The notes beneath the pieces are model-generated. The model did no database searches. It worked only from the letters and a program-made list of their open reading frames with translations, and was not told the origin of the DNA. A DNA stretch of 64,000 bases from Stygiolobus azoricus. GTDB lineage: Archaea > Thermoproteota > Thermoprotei_A > Sulfolobales > Sulfolobaceae. Of this stretch, positions 7,808 to 18,424 are shown piece by piece. Numbering within the stretch: the first letter of the stretch is position 1; each line of letters opens with the position of its first letter. Both the position numbers and the translations under genes were made by a program. The stretch spans positions 1,324,001 through 1,388,000 of the forward strand of contig NZ_CP045483.1 in assembly GCF_009729035.1 (NCBI RefSeq). The letters run 5' to 3'.

Positions 7808-8614
7808 ATGGGCAAGTACGTAGAAGTAAAAAGCATAAAAATATATTATGAAAAAATTGGTAACGGAAAGCCAATAGTTATGATTCATCCTTCCGGTTTT
7901 GATGATAGATTTTATCATAAGTTATTGATTTTTATAACAAGAGATATAACTAATATAATAGTAGATTTATCTGGTCATGGGAAATCAGATGCCGATCCAA
8001 ATCAATTAAGTGGAAAAGAAAATGCAAAAGTGGAATTTTATGGGGATTATATAATTCAATCTATAAAAAATCTTGGACTAACTAAATTTTCCGTACTAGG
8101 TATGTCATTAGGAGGAGATATAGCATTAGCTGTTGGAATGAGAGGAAATGCAGAAAACATAATAATGATCAGTAGCTCTATTAATACTCGTAGTACTTTT
8201 ATAGAAAAAGATATAGAAAACTCAAGTAATTCCAATCCTCAAACGATAATATGTTTTGCGGGACCTAATGCTGATAAAAAACTTGTTGAAGAACTGACAT
8301 GGATTAGAAGTGCAAATAGTCTTGAGATACTGAGATGGGATCTTTATGCCTGGGATAATTTTGATTACACTAAAAAACTGGAAAGAGAAATAAACACATT
8401 AATTATAAGAAGAGAATATGAACAGTTGGTTTCAAAAAAGATGATCGAAGATGCTTGTAAATATGTAAATGCATGCAAAAGCCTTGAATTTAATGGATTC
8501 GGACATTACGTTCTGGCAGAAGATCCTAAGAATACTGTCAGAGAACTAGGAAAAATTCATATTAAGTTGAAATTTATTCTAGGAATCTCGATACTGCTAA
8601 GACAATACTTTTAA
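7808..8614 (+). CDS. Alpha/beta-hydrolase fold protein
   Basis: 268 residues. PIVMIHPSGFDDRFYH carries the oxyanion-hole HPSG motif, IIVDLSGHGKSDADP is the strand-4 region, and VLGMSLGGDIAL holds the nucleophile elbow GMSLGG. GFGHYVLAEDP supplies the catalytic His. The C-terminal 20 residues (KLKFILGISILLRQYF) look unlike the family and may come from a late frameshift. Substrate unknown. It is the first gene of a same-strand run with the membrane protein and the second DUF364 gene. Confidence 0.75.
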   Translation: MGKYVEVKSIKIYYEKIGNGKPIVMIHPSGFDDRFYHKLLIFITRDITNIIVDLSGHGKSDADPNQLSGKENAKVEFYGDYIIQSIKNLGLTKFSVLGMSLGGDIALAVGMRGNAENIIMISSSINTRSTFIEKDIENSSNSNPQTIICFAGPNADKKLVEELTWIRSANSLEILRWDLYAWDNFDYTKKLEREINTLIIRREYEQLVSKKMIEDACKYVNACKSLEFNGFGHYVLAEDPKNTVRELGKIHIKLKFILGISILLRQYF

Positions 8615-8639
8615 ATATATATAATTAGAAATATTTCTT

Positions 8640-9260
8640 ATGAACTATAAATACTTGTTTAGGGCATTTAATGGAGTAATAGGTTTAATAACGATATATA
8701 GTTTTATTCACACTTTTCTAGTTCCTTTTCCCGCTCCTTTATTCGTCAGATTTGCAGGTCCAGGAAGTTTATTTTTAGGTGGTACAATTGCATTAACAAG
8801 TGCTTTGGCACCCGACAAATTATATACTTTATTTACTAAAGAGAAATACGGTAAGATAATTAGAGGTGCCATAATCCTTTTTGTCATATATATGATCAGT
8901 ACAGTGGAAATATTCCTTGCCCCAAGAAATTACGTTGGTGAGTTAAGTGCTGTCCTCTCTTCAATTTCGTTTGCGGTTTTACTTCCATTAATTGTTTTTT
9001 ACTATAATAAAATAAACAGAAATATAGTTTATATAATGATATCTTTATTAATACTAATGTTAGCTTTTTCACTTCCTAAGCTATTTTCGTTGGCACGATT
9101 ACTGGGTCCTGCAGGGCCTCCAGGATTATATTTTACTGGAGCGTTCCTATTTCATTTTTATTTTGAGCACATATATACGTTAGTTTTTGCTAACGTTGTT
9201 GCGCTCAAACCCAAAGTATTACAATCCTTATCAAGACTTAAGGAGAGGTTATTAAAGTGA
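8640..9260 (+). CDS. Hypothetical six-helix membrane protein linked to DUF364
   Basis: 206 residues with about six membrane helices and a Pro/Gly-rich periplasm-side loop (LLGPAGPPGLYFTG). It overlaps the next gene by four bases (GTGA), so the two are translationally coupled. That coupling suggests it works with the DUF364 protein, perhaps in metal or cofactor transport, which is an inference. No family recognised. Confidence 0.6.
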   Translation: MNYKYLFRAFNGVIGLITIYSFIHTFLVPFPAPLFVRFAGPGSLFLGGTIALTSALAPDKLYTLFTKEKYGKIIRGAIILFVIYMISTVEIFLAPRNYVGELSAVLSSISFAVLLPLIVFYYNKINRNIVYIMISLLILMLAFSLPKLFSLARLLGPAGPPGLYFTGAFLFHFYFEHIYTLVFANVVALKPKVLQSLSRLKERLLK

Positions 9261-10060
9261 TACTCGACTTAATAAAAAGGAATGTAACTGAATATTTACA
9301 AAAGAACGAGTTATCATTAAAAATAGTAGATGCAGTAGTGGGATATTTTTATACTATAGTAGTTACAGAAGACGAGAACAGAGATAAATATATAGGGCTT
9401 AATATAACGCCTTCTTTTGAAATTTCGGATATTGCTGAAAGAATGCATAATCCGATTTTCTATTCTTCTATTCATGAAGAAATTGAACTGCTGACATCTG
9501 AGAGTTGGATAGAGAGATCCTTAGCTTTAGCCACTATAAATTCTTTAAGTCAAAAACTTTTGCGTTTTCAACAAGTAAATAACACTACTGAATGGATTAT
9601 TAGGAAATTATACGATATAAGTGCTAGCAAGGTAGCAATAATAGGAAATATGCCTCCTATTGTAAACGAGTTAAATAAATACTTTTTAGTTTACACATTT
9701 GATAAGAAATTATGCGGAAAAGTTATGTCTGAATCACTTGAGAAAAGAATTCTTCCTCAAATTGATGCTGTTATAATGAGCGGAGCGGTTATAATAAACG
9801 AAAGTATTGATGAGATTCTTAAATATTCGAGTAACTCTAGATTAAACTTGATAATAGGTCCTTCAGCTCAGCTCTATCCTATGTTTGTTAAAGGTTTAAA
9901 AACAAACTACTTAGGAAGCACTGCAATTATAAATAATAAAGAGGAGGCTATACGACTGTTAAAAATAGGTTACACTAAGGGAATATTTTATGACCCTAAT
10001 TATTCAGTACAATACTTTGTACCAACAGACGGTTCTTTTATTACTAATATTGAGCAATAA
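9257..10060 (+). CDS. DUF364 protein (putative heavy-metal chelation), copy 2
   Basis: 267 residues from a GTG that overlaps the preceding stop. It parallels the copy at 6059: SWIERSLALATINSLS matches the Ala-rich helix of DUF4213, KVAIIGNMPPIVNELN the nucleotide-fold start, DAVIMSGAVIINESIDEIL the following strand and helix, and LNLIIGPSAQLYPM the conserved IGPS loop. The N-terminus is more diverged than in copy 1. About 30 extra residues (GIFYDPNYSVQYFVP) extend the C-terminus. Coupled to the upstream membrane gene. Confidence 0.75.
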   Translation: MILDLIKRNVTEYLQKNELSLKIVDAVVGYFYTIVVTEDENRDKYIGLNITPSFEISDIAERMHNPIFYSSIHEEIELLTSESWIERSLALATINSLSQKLLRFQQVNNTTEWIIRKLYDISASKVAIIGNMPPIVNELNKYFLVYTFDKKLCGKVMSESLEKRILPQIDAVIMSGAVIINESIDEILKYSSNSRLNLIIGPSAQLYPMFVKGLKTNYLGSTAIINNKEEAIRLLKIGYTKGIFYDPNYSVQYFVPTDGSFITNIEQ

Positions 10061-10252
10061 TCTTTACAAAATCTTACCGACAACAGTTTCAGGCACATTG
10101 CTTCACAAATGTTTAATATTATATCCATGTATTCTCTAGGTATATCTATTATTAAATATTCTCCAAAATCTAATTCGTTTGCGTATATAAAAACTATATT
10201 TGAGATATTCCTACATTCCTCGACTCTGCAGTCTATCCTCTTTATATAGTAT
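10004..10252 (-). pseudogene. Possible start-less small Cys-rich ORF antisense to the DUF364 tail
   Basis: On the minus strand a frame stays open for 80 codons and reads like protein: KRIDCRVEECRNISNIVFIY, DFGEYLIIDIPREYMD, NICEAMCLKLL and CKDYCSILVIKE. Its alternation and size resemble small TusA-like or ferredoxin-fold domains, but I cannot assign it. There is no ATG, GTG or TTG before the first conserved-looking residues, and it overlaps the end of the DUF364 gene by about 57 bp. It is probably a decayed gene. The rest of 10061-10473 shows nothing else. Confidence 0.25.
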
Positions 10253-10473
10253 CAAATTGTATTAACATCAATATAATCGTTACTATCGAATTAATTAAAT
10301 AATATTTTAAAACTAGTATATAATTTGAAATAATATTGGAGTGAAATTGAACCTATAATAATAAAAACTCGTAGAAATTAAAAATTAGTACAATATTAGA
10401 TTTAGATTCGTAAATGGAAAATCAAATTTAAATAGGGAAAAAGATACAAAATTAACATAAAGGTAGATTTATC

Positions 10474-11175
10474 ATGATAGAAACAAGCTATGAGTTTGAA
10501 TACAGCGAGAAACCTACGGTCTTAATGGAATATTTGAGTAATCCTGAAAATTTGGTAAAATATTTTAAACCTGCTAAAAAGATGGAGAAAATAGGACCAG
10601 ACGAATGGATATTATATCTTCATCGGTTTAAAACTGTGAAATCTAAGTTGACCAGAGTAATAACCAATAGAGAAATTGAGTTCATCATAACTTCTTTAGA
10701 ATGGCCTAAATTTAAGATGGCACTAATAATCTACATTCTTCCTACAGTCAACATGACAAAGATTAGAATTAAGTTTATTTATGATGGTCCAATAGAAAAT
10801 ACTTCTAGAAAAGAAATGGAGGAAGCGTACAAAACAATAGCGATCAGTCTGAACGCAGATATTAAAAAGTATTGTGAAGAAAAGAAGTGTTATACTGAGG
10901 AAAAGGATTCTACTAAGAAATCTGATAATATGTCTTTTAAGGGACTAAAAATTTATGAAATGAAGACAGTACTAAGGAAAGAAATTAAAAAATCAGAATT
11001 AGATAAAATTCTAGATCAAGCAGCGATAGACAGTATAGATAAGGATATCATAGTAATAATAGAGAACGGTAATGGAATTATAAGGTTTCACTTTTCTAAC
11101 GGTGATCTCGTAGAAAAGGAAGGAGATTTAGACAAGTTAGGAGATAACTTAAAGGTTATAATAAAATCTACTTAA
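10474..11175 (+). CDS. SRPBCC (START-like) domain protein with an extra C-terminal domain
   Basis: 233 residues. The first 130 have the layout of a START/SRPBCC ligand-binding fold: IETSYEFEYSEKPTVLMEYLSNPENLVKYF at the start, then beta strands with alternating charged and hydrophobic residues and a helix RKEMEEAYKTIAISLNADIKKY. A Lys/Glu-rich linker with two Cys (YCEEKKCYTEEKDS) leads to a second small alpha/beta domain. Function unknown. Isolated by long gaps on both sides (nothing recognised in 11176-11666). Confidence 0.55.
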   Translation: MIETSYEFEYSEKPTVLMEYLSNPENLVKYFKPAKKMEKIGPDEWILYLHRFKTVKSKLTRVITNREIEFIITSLEWPKFKMALIIYILPTVNMTKIRIKFIYDGPIENTSRKEMEEAYKTIAISLNADIKKYCEEKKCYTEEKDSTKKSDNMSFKGLKIYEMKTVLRKEIKKSELDKILDQAAIDSIDKDIIVIIENGNGIIRFHFSNGDLVEKEGDLDKLGDNLKVIIKST

Positions 11176-11666
11176 GGACTATAACAATGTATACATAAAC
11201 TAAAGCAGTTTACTTAATATTTCAAGTTTAAATTTACTTTATATAATTTTTTCCATCTCATTATTGTATTGTGGGATTGTTCAGTTTTTATCATCTCTGT
11301 CTATAAACCAATTTTCAATTAGAATTTATCAAATGCTAAGAAGATCAAGATTTATAAAAATCAACTACTTCACAAGGCATCTCATTATTATAGGGAATTG
11401 AAGCATTATGTACCAAAGATACTATTGGAACAAAAAATTCATATAGATGTATAACAAGATTCTCCTAATAAAAGTATTATGTTTGCCTATACTCGTAATT
11501 TATTTTCTTTCATCTAGACGCTGAACATTTCTTTGTACTTAAAATATGTTCTCAACCTTTTATATAAATACTAGAGTAAAATAATGATAATTTAAACGAC
11601 ATTAAACGTATTGGAAGTATTTCCTTAATTAATAATATTTAAAATCGCACTCTGGTAGGAATTATT
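11176..11666. other. Intergenic, no gene seen
   Basis: 491 bp of AT-rich DNA before the nickel transporter. Short TATA-like stretches (for example TTTATATAAATA at about 11559-11570) could serve its promoter. No ORF or repeat is convincing. Confidence 0.5.
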
Positions 11667-12758
11667 ATGGAAAAAGGTATGAAAAGTTATAATAATCGTT
11701 TAAAAAACATAGGAAAGAAAAATTTGTTTTTTATACTTTTATTCTATATAATAAATATAGCTCTTACGGTTTACCTTTTTTACTTTCTATTTAGTTTGCC
11801 TAAAACGAATATAAAGGTACAAACGGATACTGGGCCTATTGTAGGTACATTCATAACGTTAGGAGTTTTGGCATATACTTTCGGATTAAGACATGCAGTC
11901 GATGCTGATCATCTTGCGGCAATAGATAATACAACAAGAAAGTTATTGCAAGAGGGTAAGAACCCGTACTTCATTGGTACTTTCTTCTCTTTTGGCCACT
12001 CTACAGTTGTAATTCTCTTAAGTGTAGCTCTAATGATAGCTACTAGGTATGTGGTAAATAATTTGACAAATATAGAAAATCTTGGTAGTATAATAGGTAC
12101 ATTAGTAAGCGGAGGTTTCCTTTATATAATAGGATTTTTGAATTTATTAGTAGTATTAGAGATTTATAATATATATAAGACAATAAGAAAAGAGAAAGTT
12201 TTTGATGAGCAGAAACTTAATGACATATTGTTAAAAAGAGGTTTTATGAATAGGTTTTTTGGTAAGCTTTTTAAAATTATCACTAAACAATGGCAAATGT
12301 ACATAGTAGGTTTCCTATTTGGTTTAGGTTTCGATACTGCCACAGAAGTAGCAATTTTAGCTATTTCCGCAACGTTGGCTGGTGCTTTCGTAACCATACC
12401 AATCACTACTATTTTAGCTTTACCGATACTATTTACGTTGGGTATGTCATTAGTGGATACAGCTGACGGAATATTCATGAGAATGGCTTATGGTTGGGCG
12501 TTTAAAGATACGTTAGGCAAAATATGGTATAATTTGACCATGACCCTAATTTCAATCATTATAGCTTACGGTGTAGGCACTATAGAGTTATTGGGATTAA
12601 TACAATCCGAATTCAATCTGAATGGGTTCTTCTGGGATCAGATAGCAGCATTAAATAACGTATATTGGGAAACTATAGGATATTACATAATAGGAACTTT
12701 TGCAGTAACTTGGGTCATATCTGGAATTTTGTATAAATATAGAATTAAAAGGCAATAG
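11667..12758 (+). CDS. hoxN: NiCoT-family nickel/cobalt transporter
   Basis: 363 residues with about eight membrane helices. The family signature RHAVDADHLAAIDN is present, with the metal-binding HxxxxDH (His76, Asp81, His82) in the second helix. Further NiCoT motifs are FSFGHSTVV, GFDTATEVAI and GMSLVDTADGIFM. It imports Ni2+ (sometimes Co2+) across the cytoplasmic membrane for enzymes such as [NiFe]-hydrogenase. It lies between the metal-chelation-like DUF364 genes and the sulfur reductase operon. The hydrogenase remnants at 1-1.9 kb would have been its natural client. Confidence 0.9.
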   Translation: MEKGMKSYNNRLKNIGKKNLFFILLFYIINIALTVYLFYFLFSLPKTNIKVQTDTGPIVGTFITLGVLAYTFGLRHAVDADHLAAIDNTTRKLLQEGKNPYFIGTFFSFGHSTVVILLSVALMIATRYVVNNLTNIENLGSIIGTLVSGGFLYIIGFLNLLVVLEIYNIYKTIRKEKVFDEQKLNDILLKRGFMNRFFGKLFKIITKQWQMYIVGFLFGLGFDTATEVAILAISATLAGAFVTIPITTILALPILFTLGMSLVDTADGIFMRMAYGWAFKDTLGKIWYNLTMTLISIIIAYGVGTIELLGLIQSEFNLNGFFWDQIAALNNVYWETIGYYIIGTFAVTWVISGILYKYRIKRQ

Positions 12759-13232
12759 ATATTGGAGAAGACAGTAATAATAATAAAAAATAATTATTTT
12801 CTATTTTTATCTACTTCTGCATCTATTTCATATACTGATTATATCCATAGTAAACGTTTAGTCGGTTTTACCTAAAGATACTATTTTCCCTTCTTTAAGA
12901 AATATTGAAATATCAGAATACTTATAAGCTAAAGTTATTGGGTATAAGTTACTCTATCAAAATCTCAAAAGTTTCCATTTTCAAGAAAGATAATTCGGTC
13001 GAAAAGAACACATACTTAAGACTGTACATTAATAAGAAAAGTTCTTATCTCCTTAACTTTATTTATAATATTCTAACTGTTATTAACAATACTTATTTTT
13101 ATAACTTATTTTTATATACCTTAATTTCCTGAATAGATAACTATAACAATTTTCTTTATTATTCTTCTTTTTGTTTTTATAAAAAATTAACTCTGTTAAA
13201 GGGAATAACGAAAAATCTTACAAAAAAAAGAA
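12759..13232. other. Intergenic upstream of the sulfur reductase operon
   Basis: About 470 bp, very AT-rich. A 75-codon frame at 12905-13132 has no domain, no spacing logic and biased Lys/Asn/Ile composition, so I do not call it. The promoter is at the right edge. Confidence 0.5.
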
Positions 13233-13240
13233 TTTATATA
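13233..13240 (+). promoter_or_regulatory. TATA box of the sre operon (leaderless start)
   Basis: TTTATATA centred about 26 bp before ATG 13262, preceded by A-rich sequence (AAAAAAAAG) suitable for a BRE. The spacing places transcription start at or next to the ATG, the usual leaderless arrangement for first genes in Sulfolobales. Confidence 0.65.
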
Positions 13241-13261
13241 CGGAAAAAGGTAGTTTACTAC

Positions 13262-16200
13262 ATGGAGAGTAAGAATAGCGATGGCGTGAGAATTTCAAGA
13301 AGAGATTTTATAAAGGCATCAGCAGCTGTTGGTTTAGCGGCCGGTGCTGCGTACGCAGCGTCAAAGAATTTTGTATTTAATATATTTTCACAAGAAGATC
13401 CAATCAATGACGAAACACTTCAACCGGGATGGCAGTATTCTTATGTTCCTAGTGTATGCGCATTTTGCTCATCAACATGCGATATTCTAGTCACAACAGA
13501 GAGTAAAAATGGGTACATCAGAGCGGTGGAAATAGATGGAAATCCTCTCTCTCCACTGAATAAAGGAAAGATATGCGCAAGAGGAAGATCTGGAATATTT
13601 AGGACATATAACGTAGATAGAATAAAGACACCGTTAATAAGAACAGGACCTAAGGGAACATGGGCTTTTAAGGAAGCCACATGGGAAGAGGCATTAAACT
13701 ATATTATGCAAAAGCTTCAAGAGCTTAACGTACAGCCTTGGGAATTTTTATTAGTTGGTGGAGCACTAGCATGTGCTAACTATAAAAGGTATTTTATACC
13801 ATTTACTCTAGGAACTCAAATTCCCAATATTAATGGAACGCCTATGCAAACTTGCATGTTTTCTGAACAACTACCTACCGGATTTGTAATTGGAGGATTT
13901 GATCTTCACGCCTCAGATCTTATGGATGATATGAGTAATTCTTCACTTATAGTAGTCTGGGGAAATAACGGATTCCCTACTGGAATTTTCGTCAATAGAG
14001 CTGTAAGATTAGGCGAAGGATTGGCTAATGGCGCATATATGATAACTATTGATCCTAGAATGAGTGAATCTGCTTCTAAATCTGATTTATGGGTTCCAGT
14101 CAAGCCCGGTTCAGATCTTACATTAGCTATGGCAATAATTAATTATATAATTCAGAATGGATATTATGATGATAACTTTGTAAGATACTACACTAATGCA
14201 CCGTTCTTAGCATATGAAGAAAACGGAGTTCTCAAACTTCTTGAAGATGATTGGCCAGACGGAACAGTAAGAGGTTTTTACGTATACGATGAAATAAGTG
14301 GCCAGGTAAGAGAGGTTCCTCCGTTTTCTAACACAAATCAATTTGATATAAACGGAAATGAAATAAGACCTGCACTAAAATTATCTCCAATTGAGTTTAA
14401 TGGTAAACAAGTTACTACAGTGTTTCAACACCTAGCTAATCGAGTAAGTAATTATACACTAGAATATGCGGCTCAAGTAGCTGACGTTCCCTTGGATTTA
14501 ATAAAAGAAGTAGCACATAGAATAGCAACAACTAAACCCATGGACATAGTTACTGGTCTAAAAGGATTCTGGTCTGATTTATCTCCACAGTTTAGAAAAG
14601 CTACAGCCATAATAATGGCACTAACAGGAAACATAGATATAAGAGGAGGATGGGTATATTCTGGGCAATACCGAGAAGGAGTAAAAGAGGTTTTAAATGC
14701 ATATAACTCTGCAATACAATCTGGAAAATCTAAACCTGGAATACTTTTGCAGAGACCTGAAATCTTGGGATCTGTACCATTACTGGATTTGCCAGGAGAA
14801 TTACTTCCAATATTTGGAATAATTTATGCTTATTATAATCCGCAGTTCTGGAAGACTGGTTATCCTGCATTATCATACGCATATGCTCAAACACTTATGC
14901 AACAAGGAAAAACACCGGTAGCTACTTTTGGGATGTTTTTAGATACTGGTGCTTATGAGGCATTGAAAGGAGAAGTAATGTGGAACGGCAAGCCTTATAC
15001 GCCAAAGGTTGTAATGTCATATGGAGGTACACCTTTCAATTTCCTCTGGAAACAATACAAGAAGATTCTTGAAAATACATTCTATATAGATATTAATATT
15101 TTACCAACTGAAGATACGCTTTATGCCGATGTAATATTACCTGATGTGACATATCTAGAAAGAGATGAAGCTTTCAGAGATGACGGTCCAGCTATGGATT
15201 CCGCTTTGAGAGGAAGATGGCAAGCTATCCCAGTGGTCTATCCAAATACCGCTAACGGATTAGATTTATTTGTTATGTTTGCGTACATGCTAGGGAAAGA
15301 AGCTGGGGATGGCTATGTGGAATGGATGGCCAACTCAAAATCCATTGATAAAGAAGTTTTCAAGCAAATCATAGCATCAGAAATGCCAAAATATCAGGAG
15401 TATCTAATTAAAAATAATGGTTATCCACCGTGGGGTAGCTTTACAGCTGAGGCTTGGAGAGAAGCTACAGTAAGCTCTTTGTCAAAGAAATTAAATATTC
15501 CAGCAGAACAGATTACTGAAATTTTAAGAAATAATGGTGTGTTCATTATAACTACTGTAGATGAGTTTTTTGCGAATAATGAAAGGATACCTTGGAATTT
15601 ACCTGCAGCAACTCCTACTGGAAGAATAGAAATTTATTCTACAGTACTGTATTATTATGTTATCAAAACATTTGGTTATAATCCTATATGGGATCCATTA
15701 ATAGCATATATTCCGCCATATTGGAATGGTGGTTATGCGGTAAAGCCTGGAGAATTTGTAGAACCTCCATCGCCATATAATGATCCTACATTTAAACCGA
15801 CACCGCCAGAGATGTTCTTTATAGAATTTAAAGTACCTCCATTTGCATATACATCAAGTACAGATAATCCGCTCCTAATGGCAATAGCAAGTAGTAGCTA
15901 CCATAAAAATATTTACCAGATGGCATGGATTAATCCTATTACAGCGTCTCAATTAGGTATAAATGAAGGGGATTGGATAACTATAATTAGGTGGAAATTA
16001 CCTGATTCCAATGGGAATTATCCAAAGTTAACTATAAGGGCACATATTACGCAATGGATAAGGCCAGATACTATAGGAGTACCAGAACCTTATGGTCAAA
16101 GAAATCCAGCATTAACCACTGCAATAAAGGCAATAGAAAATGCAGGAAATAAACCGGTAAGTGAGCTGTGGCCAGAAAGTTATAATCCGTTAGGAGGATT

Positions 16201-16372
16201 TAGACAAGCAGAACAATTTACAGTATATGTTAGGAAAGCAACTCCTGATGAAATACAAGAAGCTACTACATTAGCCACCGCGCAAACTCCTAATACTTTA
16301 CCTTCAGAAGTTGTAGTTACACCAAATATGGAAATTAATTCTACAGAGTGGGAGAAATATGAACAAAGTTAG
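13262..16372 (+). CDS. sreA: Sulfur reductase catalytic molybdopterin subunit SreA
   Basis: 1036 residues, a DMSO-reductase-family enzyme of the PsrA/SreA type that reduces elemental sulfur (polysulfide) to H2S. A twin-arginine signal (SRRDFIKA, Arg13-Arg14, then an Ala-rich helix) directs export to the outer face of the membrane. The [4Fe-4S] motif is Cys66-x2-Cys69-x3-Cys73-x31-Cys105. The probable Mo/W ligand Cys is Cys198 in [11 protein letters not shown]. Later segments ([37 protein letters not shown] split by loops) are bis-MGD-binding. It is the first of five genes in the order known from Acidianus ambivalens. A T-rich gap of 37 bp before sreB could reduce read-through. Confidence 0.92.
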   Translation: MESKNSDGVRISRRDFIKASAAVGLAAGAAYAASKNFVFNIFSQEDPINDETLQPGWQYSYVPSVCAFCSSTCDILVTTESKNGYIRAVEIDGNPLSPLNKGKICARGRSGIFRTYNVDRIKTPLIRTGPKGTWAFKEATWEEALNYIMQKLQELNVQPWEFLLVGGALACANYKRYFIPFTLGTQIPNINGTPMQTCMFSEQLPTGFVIGGFDLHASDLMDDMSNSSLIVVWGNNGFPTGIFVNRAVRLGEGLANGAYMITIDPRMSESASKSDLWVPVKPGSDLTLAMAIINYIIQNGYYDDNFVRYYTNAPFLAYEENGVLKLLEDDWPDGTVRGFYVYDEISGQVREVPPFSNTNQFDINGNEIRPALKLSPIEFNGKQVTTVFQHLANRVSNYTLEYAAQVADVPLDLIKEVAHRIATTKPMDIVTGLKGFWSDLSPQFRKATAIIMALTGNIDIRGGWVYSGQYREGVKEVLNAYNSAIQSGKSKPGILLQRPEILGSVPLLDLPGELLPIFGIIYAYYNPQFWKTGYPALSYAYAQTLMQQGKTPVATFGMFLDTGAYEALKGEVMWNGKPYTPKVVMSYGGTPFNFLWKQYKKILENTFYIDINILPTEDTLYADVILPDVTYLERDEAFRDDGPAMDSALRGRWQAIPVVYPNTANGLDLFVMFAYMLGKEAGDGYVEWMANSKSIDKEVFKQIIASEMPKYQEYLIKNNGYPPWGSFTAEAWREATVSSLSKKLNIPAEQITEILRNNGVFIITTVDEFFANNERIPWNLPAATPTGRIEIYSTVLYYYVIKTFGYNPIWDPLIAYIPPYWNGGYAVKPGEFVEPPSPYNDPTFKPTPPEMFFIEFKVPPFAYTSSTDNPLLMAIASSSYHKNIYQMAWINPITASQLGINEGDWITIIRWKLPDSNGNYPKLTIRAHITQWIRPDTIGVPEPYGQRNPALTTAIKAIENAGNKPVSELWPESYNPLGGFRQAEQFTVYVRKATPDEIQEATTLATAQTPNTLPSEVVVTPNMEINSTEWEKYEQS

Positions 16373-16409
16373 TTGTTTTTTATTCAATTTTTAATAAAGG
16401 GGTGATAAA

Positions 16410-17129
16410 ATGTCCAATTCAAATATACTTGAAAAAAATCAATTAATAAATCCATATACTAAATTCGGAAATACAGGAACATGTGAACATTGGGGATTCG
16501 TAGTTAGAGTAGATCAATGTCTTGGATGTAATGCTTGTGTGGCAGCATGTACTATAGAAAACCAAACACCGTTTTGGGAAGATCTATGGAGAACTCATGT
16601 AGAGGATTTAGAAATAGGAGAGTATCCATACACACAAAGAATGTTTGTACCAAGATTATGTATGCAATGTGAAAATCCTCCTTGTTATTATGTATGTCCT
16701 ACTGGAGCTACACAAATAGTAGATGGAGGAATAGTTGTTGTGGACGAGTACAAATGTATGGGCTGCCTATATTGTGTTGAAGCTTGTCCATATGGAGCTA
16801 GGTATTTCTATACATATGAGGATATTCAAAAAGCAAAGGAAGTATATGGAGAAAATTTAATTCATGTAGTTCCTCATGTCGATAAATGTACATTTTGTTA
16901 TGGTACTGCCCCAGATGGCACATATACGCCAGCTTGTGTAAGAACTTGCCCAGGAGGGGCTAGAGTATTTGGATGCCTTGATGATCCTAATAGTGAGGTT
17001 AGTATCCTTGTAAATACAGGACAAGCGGTTGTACTTAATCCAGAACTTAATGTACAACCAAAGGTATTTTATGTATTTAATAGGCAGATTGAAAGATATG
17101 TGCCTCAAAATGGGGGTGATAGTTCATGA
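16410..17129 (+). CDS. sreB: Sulfur reductase iron-sulfur subunit SreB
   Basis: 239 residues of the NrfC/PsrB/DmsB family, which carry four [4Fe-4S] clusters between the membrane subunit and the molybdopterin subunit. Visible clusters: [47 protein letters not shown], and [25 protein letters not shown] split across two turns. A strong Shine-Dalgarno (GGGGTGAT) precedes the ATG, as expected for an internal operon gene. Its stop overlaps the sreC start as ATGA, so B and C are coupled. Confidence 0.92.
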   Translation: MSNSNILEKNQLINPYTKFGNTGTCEHWGFVVRVDQCLGCNACVAACTIENQTPFWEDLWRTHVEDLEIGEYPYTQRMFVPRLCMQCENPPCYYVCPTGATQIVDGGIVVVDEYKCMGCLYCVEACPYGARYFYTYEDIQKAKEVYGENLIHVVPHVDKCTFCYGTAPDGTYTPACVRTCPGGARVFGCLDDPNSEVSILVNTGQAVVLNPELNVQPKVFYVFNRQIERYVPQNGGDSS

Positions 17130-18418
17130 ATAAGATTTTAATTATATGGACTATAATATTTATACTAATAGGTGGAGGAATACTATTATATGGAACTAGT
17201 ATGAACCCAGTGGCATGGCTTAACGGTGATGTAACGTTTACAGAACCAAATAACGCTCCGATACCGTGGGGATTACTAGTAATAGGATATATGCTCTTTG
17301 GAGTAATTGGAACAGGAGTTAGTACATATAACTCGCTTTACGAATTATTTAATAAGAATCACCAGGAAAGAAATCCTTTCGATAAAATTAAATTAAGAAA
17401 TGAATGGCTAGCGTTGGCGGTACTAATTCCTGGCTGGATAATGGTATTTGCATCAACATATAAGCCTGGTAATGCTATATTCATATATCTAAGCTTTAGA
17501 GATACATCAAGAATAGCATGGAACGGTGTATTATATGCGCTAGTAGGTATAGGAATTATAGCTGAGATATTAGCACTCATTGGAGAAAAGATTAAAGAAG
17601 AAAAAATATCTGGAATTTTAAAGATATTGGTAGATATAGATGCATTAATAGTTGGATATGCTATCTTAGTTGAGTTAATTTTAGATGCTAATTTAGGTTC
17701 TGTATATGGCTATTTATCTACATGGGTAGAAGAATTTGGAGCATTTATGCCAATTCTGTTTGTAGTCCTATCGTTTTATGGAGGAATTGCTATGATATCA
17801 TTCATGACCATACTTTATGATTGGATAAAAAGACCGGCCTCTATAGCTCCAAGCGATCCAAGCGATCATAAAGATTCTATATATAGAGTTTTAGCTAGGG
17901 ACGGACTTCTTTCTGTAATATCTATAGGTTTCTTAATGTTATGGTGGATATGGTTAACAGCTACAAATCAAGAAACTAGCCCATGGGCTTCACTACTAAT
18001 TACTGGCGCATATGCTCCACAATTCTGGATAGGGTTAGTTCTGATAGGCATACTCTTACCTATTACTCTATACTCCATAGCGTATAAGAGAGAAAGCAAA
18101 AAGCTTCTCTTTACATCAGCTATCATAACACTGATTGGCATGTTTGTCATTATTACTTTAGTAACAATAATACCGCAGTCAATAACATGGTACTATAGCG
18201 TAAGTCCTATAACACCTTCTGGTTCTAACTGGGTTTACGAACTAAGGAGTATATTCAATAATGGGCCATTATGGACGTTATTGTCATTCGAAATAAGCGA
18301 ATACGATATAGTTTGGTTTACCGGTTCAGTGTTACTACTACTTGGGGTTTATACATTAGGTGTATTATTACTCCCTCTTGAAAGTGATGAAAAGCCTAAA
18401 CATTGGATATTCAAGTGA
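17126..18418 (+). CDS. sreC: Sulfur reductase membrane anchor SreC (NrfD-like)
   Basis: 430 residues with about ten membrane helices, a polysulfide-reductase NrfD/PsrC-family quinol-binding anchor. It is longer than eight-helix NrfD proteins, as is usual for SreC. It takes electrons from the quinol pool (reduced by a hydrogenase in H2/S0-grown Acidianus) and passes them to SreB. It contains one acidic outer loop (VEEFGAFMP) in the middle of the chain. The overlap with sreB and the 6-bp gap to sreD show one operon. Confidence 0.88.
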   Translation: MNKILIIWTIIFILIGGGILLYGTSMNPVAWLNGDVTFTEPNNAPIPWGLLVIGYMLFGVIGTGVSTYNSLYELFNKNHQERNPFDKIKLRNEWLALAVLIPGWIMVFASTYKPGNAIFIYLSFRDTSRIAWNGVLYALVGIGIIAEILALIGEKIKEEKISGILKILVDIDALIVGYAILVELILDANLGSVYGYLSTWVEEFGAFMPILFVVLSFYGGIAMISFMTILYDWIKRPASIAPSDPSDHKDSIYRVLARDGLLSVISIGFLMLWWIWLTATNQETSPWASLLITGAYAPQFWIGLVLIGILLPITLYSIAYKRESKKLLFTSAIITLIGMFVIITLVTIIPQSITWYYSVSPITPSGSNWVYELRSIFNNGPLWTLLSFEISEYDIVWFTGSVLLLLGVYTLGVLLLPLESDEKPKHWIFK

Positions 18419-18424
18419 AAGATA

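Noticed and set aside
12905-13132. 75-codon forward ORF before the sre promoter
   Set aside because: Low-complexity Lys/Ile/Asn/Tyr composition of AT-rich DNA, no domain, no ribosome site.
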